Positions 21,055 through 30,789 of a stretch of 64,000 nt of DNA are shown one piece after another. The DNA is taken from the NCBI GenBank assembly GCA_021234155.1, contig JAJEKV010000045.1:3230424-3294423 (forward strand). Reading direction: 5' to 3'. The notes under the pieces are model-generated. The model worked only from the letters and a program-made list of their open reading frames with translations. It had not been told where the DNA came from and did not search any database. The stretch comes from Isoetes taiwanensis (Eukaryota > Streptophyta > Lycopodiopsida > Isoetales > Isoetaceae). Both the position numbers and the translations under genes were made by a program. How positions within the stretch are numbered: position 1 is the stretch's first letter; each line of letters starts with the position of its first letter.

Positions 21055-21121
21055 GTCTCACACGTCGCGCCTGGTCAAGAAACTAAAGTCCAGCTTTTGA
21101 ACGAGGCGCTACCTGTGAGAC
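21055..21121. repeat. 67-bp near-palindrome, hairpin repeat 6 (copy B, ORF2 promoter)
   Basis: Same arms as repeat 5. It lies 190 bp before the ORF2 TATA box, so ORF2 repeats the plan of ORF1: two palindromes, TATA box, ATG. Confidence 0.9.
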
Positions 21122-21310
21122 CTCCTACCATTTCTTCTCCATAACTTGTCCAAAAGATCTCCAACTTGTTGCGTAGGATCTTTAGGTAATCCAGTCATGC
21201 TCAAACCCTCAAATTAGTCTTCCAATTCCCATTTGGACCTCAATATAGACTAGAATTGCCCAATCCCAAGAATTTTCCAAGTCACCCAAAAATTAGGGTT
21301 TCCCCCTTTT

Positions 21311-21320
21311 CTATAAATAG
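21311..21320 (+). promoter_or_regulatory. TATA box for ORF2, copy B
   Basis: CTATAAATAG, 123 bp before the ORF2 ATG; spacing conserved in copy A. Confidence 0.75.
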
Positions 21321-21433
21321 GTCCCTCATTTCTTACGTAACACCCTACGAGTTTGCTCCTGCCCCCTTAGCCGATTTTCCAGCTCCCTGAGGCGCTCTTG
21401 CATCCGTTTGCTAGTCTCTTCCTCGTTAGACTC

Positions 21434-22960
21434 ATGGCAACCTCTGATTTCAGGCGATGGTACAGCGCCAGCGCTCATGCTGCCGAGGCTGACGTCAATG
21501 AGATTTTCCGAGTCTTCCGGAAAGAGATAGATGTCCAAGCAACCTTGCACGCAACCCCAGCATATAGCAGAGTCCTGTCTGAATTCCAAGCTAGGGTAGA
21601 GCCATCCTTAGTGCAGCTCCCACCTTGCATAGGCTACTTTGTTCCTAGGCAATCCCTTCAAGCAGCCTTAGGCGATGTTCCAAACATTGCCAAGTACCTC
21701 ACAAACAAGGCCCAGTGCATGCCCGAGCCAATGGTCCTGACTGTCAACAGGACCAAGTACTTCTCTTTCAACGCTGCCTTAGCCATTTTTCTTACCCACC
21801 GTGCCGAGAACCCCATGGGAGAAACCTCCATCCCTCCCATGGATGTGGACCCATTAGCCACAGCAGCAGCAAAGCAGCTCCTTTTACAGTACGAGCAGGA
21901 GCAAGAAGGAAGAGAAGAAGACGAAGAATCCGAGGAAGAAGATGAGGACTACGTCGAGCTTGACACCGCGGAAGAGCAGCGGCTAGCAGAACAGGAATTG
22001 CAGGAATTCGAAAGAAGCCGGCAAACTCTCAGGATCGCGCCACCCATTGGGCTCGGCATCACAAGCCTAGCCCCCATCATCCTAGAAGGCGAAGAGTACC
22101 TGCTTTTAAGCGACATCCAGAACCTCCCGGAGTGCAGGGAAAGGGAGTATCGACCTGACGAGCTGCTGCACCAGCTCCGGAAAACAGACCTGGACGACTT
22201 CATCGTCCGAGGAACTTCCGACTTCCCACTCCAAGTAAGGAAAGCCGACACTTACACGGGAGAGTCGACCTCCGATATTCAAGCCTACGGCAACATCAGG
22301 CAGATAATGGAGGCACGGCAACTGCCGACGGAAGAGGAGTTCCTTGCTCTTCAGGAACAGATGGGGATCCGCCACAAGACCTCAAACATTTTAACGGCAA
22401 GTTCTTCGACAGCACCTTCCCCGGAGAGAAGAGGCGAGTTCGACCTCAAGAGAGCTTCAGCAACAATTAGATATTACAGGGAGCTCACCACGGTGGAGGT
22501 CGATGACTATGCGAGTAGACACAGAGTTCGAGGCCAAAGAGGCGAAGACTCGTCACACAACGACAGGTCATTGCGGTATTACCTTCCCCTGCTGATGGAC
22601 GGAAGAATAGCGGTAATCCACCGCAAATTCACCCCCAGGGGCGAGGAAGGAGTATCGATGCTAATCGCGCTCTCAGGCTTTGGCCGGCATGCTCGGCTAG
22701 CTCCCAACACCGAATATGCCATCCTGGTGAAGAGAGCAATAGCACTCGACATTTTTGACTTCGCCATACCTTACAGACGGCAGGGGAGACTGGCAGTGAC
22801 GGCCGCCTATACCTCCGAGCGTAGAATAGAAGACTTGGCGAGAGCCTTACAGGGTGGATCTTCAATTAACGTCCTTAGGAACTTGGGTCATTCAGTGGGA
22901 ACAACCCAAGTGAAGAAGTTCCTAGAGGACAATCCATCATACCGGCGATTCCAAGAATAG
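21434..22960 (+). CDS. ORF2: unidentified accessory protein of the retrotransposon, intact
   Basis: An intact frame of 508 codons. I chose the ATG at 21434 over an in-frame one at 21398 because copy A keeps ATGGCAAC at the same place and its upstream frame does not align. The N-terminal ~155 residues are mixed alpha-type with LPPCIGYFVPRQSL and NPMGETSIPPMDVDP. A strongly acidic tract covers residues ~155-195 (REEDEESEEEDEDYVELD). The middle has LGITSLAPIILEGEEYLLLS. The C-terminus (residues ~375-508) is basic and compact, with LRYYLPLLMDGRIAVIHRKF, EYAILVKRAIALDIFDFAIP and KKFLEDNPSYRRFQE. There is no histone fold, zinc finger or enzyme motif I recognise. Being the only undamaged gene of copy B and conserved in copy A, it is likely functional in the family. 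The acidic tract beside a histone gene would suit a histone chaperone, but that is only a guess. Confidence 0.82.
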   Translation: MATSDFRRWYSASAHAAEADVNEIFRVFRKEIDVQATLHATPAYSRVLSEFQARVEPSLVQLPPCIGYFVPRQSLQAALGDVPNIAKYLTNKAQCMPEPMVLTVNRTKYFSFNAALAIFLTHRAENPMGETSIPPMDVDPLATAAAKQLLLQYEQEQEGREEDEESEEEDEDYVELDTAEEQRLAEQELQEFERSRQTLRIAPPIGLGITSLAPIILEGEEYLLLSDIQNLPECREREYRPDELLHQLRKTDLDDFIVRGTSDFPLQVRKADTYTGESTSDIQAYGNIRQIMEARQLPTEEEFLALQEQMGIRHKTSNILTASSSTAPSPERRGEFDLKRASATIRYYRELTTVEVDDYASRHRVRGQRGEDSSHNDRSLRYYLPLLMDGRIAVIHRKFTPRGEEGVSMLIALSGFGRHARLAPNTEYAILVKRAIALDIFDFAIPYRRQGRLAVTAAYTSERRIEDLARALQGGSSINVLRNLGHSVGTTQVKKFLEDNPSYRRFQE

Positions 22961-23128
22961 TTAGATTCTTGATCCCGGGGGTTTTTGTATTAGGATATTA
23001 TATAATATAAATATAATTTCTTTTGCACTTTAAATGTTTTGTTGATGTATTTTGCTCCACAACTATACCAACAAACACATATAATGCAAGAGAATAAATA
23101 AAGCTAACAATAAGGCCATGACCTAATT
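22961..23128 (+). other. ORF2-gag intergenic region, AT-rich with acceptor-like end
   Basis: It contains an AT-rich stretch (ATTATATAATATAAATATAA near 22998), polyadenylation-like AATAAATAAAG near 23093 and, just downstream, TTGTGTATGCAG followed by CT, an intron-acceptor-like sequence kept in copy A (13320-13332). No ATG opens the gag frame here, so gag may be reached by splicing from a leader RNA. Confidence 0.4.
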
Positions 23129-24300
23129 GTGTATGCAGCTAGAGGACTAGGCTCAGGCGAACGACGACGCCAAGACCTTAGGGAAGAACAGACTCCGCCC
23201 AGACCACCCCCGGCAAGGAGCCTATATGAAGAATTTGGACCCATGACCTCAGCAGAGGAAATATCACAGATGAGGACGGACCTTGAGCAGATAAAGGCCC
23301 TCCTGGCAGCACAAGCAGGAGTAGGTTCGGAGGGCAATTCCTAGTTGCCACAAGCATCAGCTCGGAAAACAGGAAGGGACAAGAGGAGAAGCAAGAGAAG
23401 GAGGTCCCCCAGCTCGGAATCCTCCGACTCAAGCTCAGATTCGGACTCCGACTCTGAGGAAGAGGAAGAGCAGGTCCAGGACTGTAGGGATGGAAGGCAG
23501 AAGGATACCACAGATGGACGACAAAGGGACACAAGAGCCTCTGACTACCAGAAGAAGGTAGACTCTGCATTGGGAAATGTTTGGAAGGCCAGGAAGCTCG
23601 AGCAATTCTCAGGCGAGAACAGGTCAGGCATGGAGGCAGAGGCTTGGCTCGATGAGATGAGTGAATATGGCAACGCCTATAGTATGAAAGACAAGGATAA
23701 AGGCAGGGTGGCAACGGCCAACCTGAAGGGAGCAGCACGCATTTGGTGGAAGGGGTATGCCAAGGCCCACGGCTTAAGCAGGGACGCTTGCAGGTTCAAG
23801 AAGTTCGCTAAAGCTTTCAAGCGCCATTATGTCCCAAGAGAGCACAAGTCCAGCATGATGCAGCGGTTCTACAGGTTGCAGCAAGGCAACAAACCAGTCC
23901 AGAAATACACAGAGGAATTCATGAGGCTAAGGCTTTATGTGCCAAAGTTGGGTGAGAAGCATGCAGTGGAGAGCTACATTGAGGGGCTGAATGATGAGAT
24001 CCGCAAGCTTGTAAGGGCAATAAACCCTAAGACAGTATCAGAAGCAGAGCTTACAAGGGACGGGGCCTCAGAATAGCGGGCAGAGGCAGCAGTATTACCA
24101 GGATAAAGGCAAGGCAACAGGGAGTTATAGCCCTAGGGCAGCCAGTCCAGGTCCAGCTAGAGCCCCATATTGTGGCAACCAGGGGAAGCAGCACGAGAAG
24201 AAGCAGGTGTCCTTCAAGGACAAGCATGAGGGGTCAAACTACTCCAAAGCAGTGCGATCCTTTTTGCAGGCTATGCCCAAGGAAAAGAGGCAGGAAGTGC
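23129..24300 (+). pseudogene. gag capsid region of copy B
   Basis: The structural protein of Ty3/gypsy particles. The Retrotrans_gag domain is clear at 23580-24050: LEQFSGE, AEAWLDEMSEYG, GAARIWWKGYAKAH, FKRHYVPREHK and RLYVPKLGEK. The N-terminal part is basic, then a Ser-Asp-Glu-rich stretch (23410-23475). A single TAG at 23342-23344 splits the frame (copy A differs there), and a frameshift near 24055 moves it to the next segment. The first in-frame Met is about 40 codons in (GPMTSAEEISQM), so the real 5' end is unclear. Confidence 0.88.
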
Positions 24301-27300
24301 ATAGAAAAGCAGCTTTGCTTTAGGTGCTTCCAGCTAGGCCACAGGACAGCGAACTGCCCCTACGTCATGAGTGCATCGCTAGCGGAGTTGGGAGATTGGG
24401 ACACTCTGTCTGACGACGACGGCGAGGCAGCCCGCGACTACATCCAGGGTGAGTGTCATATCTTTGCCGCAATAGATACAGAACAAGCAGAGAGCCAGTA
24501 TAAGGTAATTTCCACAGTAGGGAAGGCCAAGGCCAAGTCACTCATAGTCCTGATAGACTCGGAAAGTAGCCATAACTTTGCATCCCCCAGAATGGTTGAG
24601 ATGTTGAAGTTGAAACCACTGAAGTCGAAGCCGAGACCCGTTGTTTTAGCAAGTGGAGCAGTAAGGCAGACAGCAGGCAAGAGGATTAACTTCGACATCG
24701 ACTTGCCAGGGATTAATATCCAGATGGGAGCAGCAGTAATGAGCATTGGCAAGTATGACTTGATCATAGGAATGGAGTATCTTGGACCAGCAGGGGCCAT
24801 CATTGATTGTGGAAAGCGGAAGGTGACCTTCCCAACGCCCGACGGCAAGATCATCGAGATCACAAGTAAAGAAGTTGTCCCCATCATGCAGTGTATGTCT
24901 TCTAAGCGGCTGTTCAAGTGCATCAAGAGCGAGCAAGTAGCATACATCTTCAAGCTTGAGATTGAAGAGCCAGAGTCAGAAGAAAGCAAAGAAGACAAGG
25001 TGCTTAGCAAGTTGCCGAGGCAAATAGCTAAGTTGATCACGGAATTCCACGATCTCTTTCCAGACGAGATCGAGCACCTCCCTCCTTACAGGGGAGTCGA
25101 GTGTGAGATAGCACTCGAACCGGGAATGAAGCCAACAAGTAAGGCTCCATACAGAATGACGACGCAGGAGCTCACGGAGCTAAAGAAGCAATTGCATGAG
25201 TTGCTCGACCTAGGCTTCATTAGACCTAGCGTCTCGCCATTTGGAGCGCCCATTCTTTTTGTCAAGAAGAAGGATGGCAGTTTGAGGATGTGCATAGACT
25301 ATAGGCAGTTGAACAAGCACATCATCAAGAACAAGTACGCGCTCCCCAGATCAGATGACTTGATGGATCAGCTTCAAGGGGCAAAGGTCTTCTCCAAAAT
25401 CGACTTAAGGTCAGGCTATCATCAGATCCGGAAAGGAAGAAGATATTCATAAAACCGCTTTCAGGACACGGTACGGGCACTATGAATTCACGGTAATGCC
25501 TTTCGGCTTATCGAACGCCCCAGCAACGTTCATGAGGCTCATGAACGACATCTTCAGGGAGTTCTTAGACACCTTCATGATAGTATTCTTTGATGACATT
25601 TTGGTGTATAGTAGATCCTTGGAAGAACACGTGCAGCACTTAAGGAGAGTGCTTGAGAAATTAAGGAGGCACCAGTTGTACGCCAAGCTGTCGAAGTGTC
25701 ACTTCGCAACGGAGAAGGTGGAATACCTGGGTCATGTGATATCAGCAGAAGGAATCTCGACGGATCCCGCCAAGATTGAAGCCGTCATTCAGTGGCCGGC
25801 ACCGAAGAATGTGCATGAGGTGAGAAGTTTCCTTGGCCTAGCAGGGTACTACAGGAAGTTCGTGAAGAACTTTGCTAAGATAGCGGCCCCGCTAACAAAC
25901 TTGACGAGGGCGGAGAAGGTGAAAGATTGGGCAGAGCATTGGCACAAGAAAGCCCAAGCAGGGTTCGAATTGTTGAAGGAAGCTTTGACAACCGCCCCCG
26001 TCTTAACCCTGCCAGATCCAGAGAAAGATAAGCTAGTAGCCACAGATGCGAGTAAGATAGCTACAGGTGCAGTGCTCATGCAAGAAGAGCGTGTGGTAGC
26101 GTATGATTCCAGGAAGATGAACGACGCCGAAACGCGCTACCCAATGCAGGGCATTAAGAATTTGGAGGCACTATCTTTTGGGAAGGAAGTTCCAATTGGA
26201 TACAGACCATCAGAGCCTCCAGTATGTATTCACGCAACCATACCTCAATTTGAGACAACGAAGGTGGATGGAGTTCCTCGAAGAATATGACTTTGAGATA
26301 GTCTACAAGCCGGGGAAGCTCAATGTGGTAGCGGATGCGCTTTCAAGGCATCCCTTGACAACTAGAGTGCATTGCAATGCGACCTCAATGCTTTCCAACG
26401 ACTTCGAGAAGAAGATTGAAGAGTCCTTGCCAACAGATGTCGACTTCAAGGAAGTATGGGCAAGTTTATGCAGGGAAGCAAGAACAGATAAGGAGCGGGA
26501 AGCCTTCAAAAATTTTAAGAAGGAAGGTAACCTCTTATACCATAAGAACAAGTTGTGCGTGCCCGAATCGTCAGGTGTAAGGAAATTGATCCTCCAAGAC
26601 ACGCACAACAGTCCAATAGCTGGCCATGCGGGATTCATGAAAACATATTTCAAAGTACGCAGCAGCTATTATGTATCTCGATACATCAAGGAATGTCAGC
26701 TATGTCAGCAGACGAAGGCAGAGCAGCTTCGAATTCCAGGGGCTTTGGAGCCATTAGCGGTGCCAAACACTAAGTGGGAGGTCATCAGCATGGACTTCAT
26801 AACAGGGCTTCCAAGGACAGTAAGAGGGAAGGATGCCTTGATGGTAGTGGTCGACAAGTTGTCAAAGATGGCACATTTTGTGCCTTGCAGGACCACAGAT
26901 ATGGCTATGGATACAGCGAAGCTCTTCACCAAAGAAATTTTCAGGCTTCATGGCATGCCAAGGGAGATTATCTCCGACAGGGATCCGAAGTTCATGAGCG
27001 CCTTTTGGCAAGACCTCTTTACGACGATTCAGACGAAGCGATCCATGAGCACGGCCTATCATCCCCAGACGGATGGCCAAACGGAGCGGACTAACAGTAT
27101 TTTGGAGGATATGCTACGAAACTATGTCTGGAACAAGCAAGGTATGTGGGAAGAATTTATTCACTTGGTGGAGTTTGCCTACAATAGCACCAAGCAAGAA
27201 TCATCCCAAATGTCGCCGTTTATGATCAACTACGGCTATCAATGCCTAACCCCAGACACTTGGCACAATCCCGTGTCAAAAGTAGAGGTTTCGCAGCAGA

Positions 27301-27883
27301 TGTTGTCCGACATGCAGCAGCTCGTGGAAGAAGTTCGAGGGTATCTCCTAGCAGCAAGGAGTCGACAAAATAGCATCGCCGACAAGCATCAGACAGTCAG
27401 AGAGTTCCAAGTTGGAGATGTATGGCTCAAGATCAAAGTGAAGCAGGCGAAGCTCCGCATCGGAAATTGTAAGAAGCTTGCTCCAAGGTGGGCTGGACCC
27501 TTCAGAATAGTCAAGAGAGTAGGTAATCAATCCTACAAGCTAGACTTGCCAGCACACCTAAAGATTCATAAGGTCTTCCACGTGAGCTTATTGAAGAAGC
27601 ACACTCCAAATCCAGACGAAGTCTTGGACACTCCAACATTGTTGGAAATGACGGAGGAGCAGCTGGAAATAGTTCCAGAGTTGATTCTTGATAAAGTCTT
27701 CAAGAAAACAAGGAGGTCGGAATTTCTCCAGTATTTGGTCAAGTGGAAACACTTGCCAGTGGAAGACGCGACATAGGTACTTAAGAAAGATCTAGTAAAG
27801 CAGTACCCACAGTTCATGGAGCAATGGGACGGCAAGGTCATCTCCGAAGAAATCGGCTCAGGCATGTCGATTTGTGTAGATTA
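24301..27883 (+). pseudogene. pol of copy B: protease, RT, RNase H, integrase, chromodomain
   Basis: Domains in order: CCHC knuckle ([14 protein letters not shown], 24315-24357); aspartic protease with DSG changed to DSE at 24556; RT with [12 protein letters not shown] (25400), [13 protein letters not shown] (25495) and the catalytic FFDDILVYS (25590); RNase H ([15 protein letters not shown], 26033); integrase with a shortened HHCC zinc region, and intact catalytic motifs SMDFITGLP (26790), ISDRDPKF (26970) and YHPQTDGQTERTN (27058); and a C-terminal chromodomain (27680-27815, ILDKVFKKTRRSEFLQYLVK, then WKHLP). Frameshifts lie near 24296, 25435 and 26170. A TAG at 27774-27776 replaces the conserved Trp of the chromodomain, and the frame then continues to a TAA at 27881. 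The chromodomain places the element among chromoviruses, whose integrase targets chromatin with methylated H3. Confidence 0.93.
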
Positions 27884-27945
27884 ATTCTATGTGTAGTTAA
27901 GATTAATCTACGCATGCAACCTATGCTAGGTATGGGCTGCATGCG
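27876..27945. repeat. Two adjacent perfect stem-loops at the end of pol
   Basis: GTAGATTAAT (27876-27885) pairs with ATTAATCTAC (27902-27911). Directly after, CGCATGCA (27911-27918) pairs with TGCATGCG (27938-27945). The first stem contains the pol stop codon. Confidence 0.7.
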
Positions 27946-29110
27946 TTATTACCGATGATGAGACCACTACGGTGATCTCTAGGGCGTGGTGTAATGTCGA
28001 GGTAGGCATGATCGCGTTTCCGATTGGATGAGTGGAAGGTACAATTTCAGCAATTTCTTGCTGAATATTATGTTCAACAATTTTTCCATCAATGTCAGTG
28101 TCATCTCCTAAACATGCAAAGTTCAAAGTCCTTGCTGTAATCTATTTTCAAAAGCCCATGCAGTATGAAACCAATCTGTTTTGCTTGAACATGCAATATC
28201 TACAAGAGCACACAATTCCTGCGCATGTGCAAATTCTTCCTTAACCAGTTATGATCTTCTCATCCGTATCCACAAGGCTGAAATCTGCTAAGTTACATCT
28301 CAAAGCTTCTCCATCAGCATCTATTTTTTTCTCTAGTTTTTTCTAAATGTGCTCTTGTTTGGCGTGTGATGCTGGAAACAACAAATTAGATGAGGCTTGG
28401 AATTCTGCAATATGGTTTAGTGCACTAGCACTTTCCAATAAATCAGCTCCATCATACGATCTTTCATTCCGTACCATGCCGCCAACTTTCGAGAAGAAGT
28501 TCTCGCATGCATCAAACCAGTACAATCAAATGGCACTTCAAGAGTACCAAAATAATTCCTAAAGTACCTGATGAGCAACACCACATAATGGCACTGGCAA
28601 TTGAACATCCATGAAAGTTTCTTGACTTATGAAATTTCTACTAACAGAGTGCTCATGATGGTGTTTTAACTGCAATCTCCATAATCTGTCACAGAAAAGA
28701 ACAATTGATGTATCAGAGATGCATGAAAATAAGACAAGGTAAATCGTATAAATGTGTGTACTAACCTGAAGAAAAATGATAATGTTGCAGTAACCTTCAC
28801 TCTTGAGTGCAAATCCATTGTAGGAGAAAGGAAAATGTCTATGTACAATGCAACAATGCTCAAATACACTTCGGTTCCCAAGTTTCTTGCTGAAGCCCGT
28901 ATTCTCCATCTCTAAAACACATTTATACTTTTCGAGAAGCAAGGCATTGAGCAGCCCGCCAATTCTATCTATCTTTCCTCTTCATATCTCCAACTTCCAA
29001 CCCATGGTTTCCTTGGCGTAACTCAAAGACGATCCAAATGTCATTTAAAGTCACAAGCTCATTTCCTAAGTAAAGTCTTCTACTTGCATTGTCCAAAGGA
29101 TTAACCAGCT
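27946..29110 (-). pseudogene. Unidentified minus-strand gene fragments with a possible intron
   Basis: From 29085 leftward the minus strand reads LVNPLDNASRRLYLGNELV, TLNDIWIVFELRQGNHGLEV, a stop, then LLLEKYKCVLEMENTGFSKK and FPFSYNGFALKSEGYCNIII. A GT near 28763 and an AG near 28685 bound an intron-like stretch, after which HEHSVSRNFISQETFMDVQL follows. Further left are WFDACENFFSKVGGMVRNERS (28500) and CLGDDTDIDGKIVEHNIQQE (28100) in other frames. It is coding-like but decayed. No 3' LTR or polypurine tract of copy B is visible here. Family unknown. Confidence 0.4.
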
Positions 29111-30789
29111 TCTTTCCATTATTTTAATTTTATTTTATTTAATTTTTGTCTATTGCTCACTTGGGCGCTGAGAGACCATGGAGCACATGAAACTCAGTTT
29201 TACAACTTTAGTATTAAGGAACGGTGTGCATCCACTGCCCTTATGTATGATCCCAATAACATTGATGGCATAGATAGTAAAGAATAAAAATTGGCCACTT
29301 GGATGCCAAAGCTGTTTCAAATATGTACATATTCTGGGCATTGCAAGAAGACATGTTGTTCGTTTTCGATAGCTCCTGATTTGCATACCTTGCATAGTCT
29401 ATCTTCTACCCGTGTCTTTCTCCACCTTCCTGTCTCTACTTCCAATTTATGAGAGCCTGTTCTGTATCTTGCTATCAGCTGCTTATACACTTTTGGTAGG
29501 CATGCTTTCAAAAACCGCTGGCATTCATAGACATCTAGGTGGTTCACGTTGGTCTGATAATATATCATTCTTTTCCCTGGTTCAGCCCAAATGTGATCCA
29601 CTGCTAGCTTTTCTAAAAATTCTCTTGATTCTTGCTTCTCTGTTGGCCAATTCGAACCATTTACCCCCCATTTGTTTGCCCATTGCATTAGGTCCTTTTT
29701 CCATCCTTCAGATTCTATCAAGGCAAAATGAGATAGGCGACTGGTATCCTTCTCTCTAACTTGATTGTAGAAGTTGATAGCTTGAAATAGCCCTTCAAGT
29801 TCAAGTGGAAACATGCCCACTTCTGCCAGCATTATGGCATAAGGGATTTGGGATCGGATTCCAAGCCCCTCCTTTATAAACATTTTTTGAGCTGTTTCTA
29901 TTTGGCTCCATGTTCGGTTAGAGATTTCGGGTCCCCAAATTGGAACGCCCTATGGCAAAACTGTTTGGATTAGCGTCTTGAATAGAATTCTTTTTAATCC
30001 CCAATCTGTGAGTGATGCCCTGCTACATTTCGCCAGCATGCTATTTAGGGTAGCCTTGGCGTATCCCAATTGTACTCTTGATTTTTGTGTCCAAATTCCA
30101 TGAGACCTTGATCAACACTTCCTCATACAGTCGCGAGGTTGCTGCCCTTATATCCAGCGGGATACCAATCTGGATCATTCTATCCTAAGCTCTTTGCGAG
30201 GTACAGTATCAACCGCTTTTGTAAAATCTATGAACGCCACATACAGGGATGCATTTGAAGCTTTGTCTTTTTCAATCAGAGCTTGTCAACACATGATCCA
30301 AAGTATTACGATTACTTCTGAAGCCTACTTGGCATTTAGAGCGCATGTCCGCCAGCTGTGCCCATGAGCTTAGTTTCTTTTCCAGTAGGCCGCCTATGAT
30401 TTTTGCAAAGATACTATTAATCAAAATTGTTCTGTACTTGCCACCTTTTTGTCACCGCCTTTGTGAATTGGATGTACACGGTTAATTTGTCATGTCTCTG
30501 GGATCCCTTACATGATGGCTTTATTCAACAAACCTGTTAGGACAGAAACAGTTTCATCCCCTCCCCGTTTGAGCAGCTCTACACAAAGACCATCTGCATC
30601 ATGAGCTTTATTATTGGAGGTTCTAGATAAACACTCCATGACGTCTGTTTCAGTGAAGATTTCCGAGCCATGAGCTATTTTTGACATGCCATCAGCGCCA
30701 TTCTTCTCATAAATATTTTTGACTAGTTTAGCCAATGCTTCTGTGCCTAAAAAAGCCTGTTCTTGTTTACCTTTTAGCGTGTCCCAAAA
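29111..30789 (-). mobile_element. LINE-2, 3' half, second copy, with A/T-rich tail
   Basis: Same LINE as 15693-17146, but extending further to an A-rich tail (T-rich on the plus strand, 29123-29146). The minus strand shows the RT N-terminal part (KLVKNIYEKNGADGMSKIAH, NNKAHDADGLCVELL), a frameshifted core (FIDFTKAVDTVP near 30220), an open 188-codon C-terminal piece (29317-29883) and the zinc finger CKVCKSGAIENEQHVFLQC. The RT core is damaged. LTR C splits this LINE from its 5' half at 33852. Confidence 0.9.
30785..30789. repeat. Target-site duplication CAAAA, left of LTR C
   Basis: CAAAA here is repeated at 33852-33856, the 5-bp duplication made by LTR element integration. Confidence 0.9.

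Noticed and set aside
10539-21060. TGTCTC in the palindromes as auxin-response elements
   Set aside because: Only repeats 2, 5 and 6 contain it; in the others the first base differs, so it is probably incidental.
10347-21121. 67-bp palindromes as a CRISPR array or tRNA-like genes
   Set aside because: Only paired copies far apart, no regular spacers, no tRNA consensus boxes, and the setting is a eukaryotic retroelement.
21434-22960. ORF2 as a second core histone (H4, H2A or H2B)
   Set aside because: No histone-fold helix pattern or signature of H4, H2A or H2B was found in any part of it.
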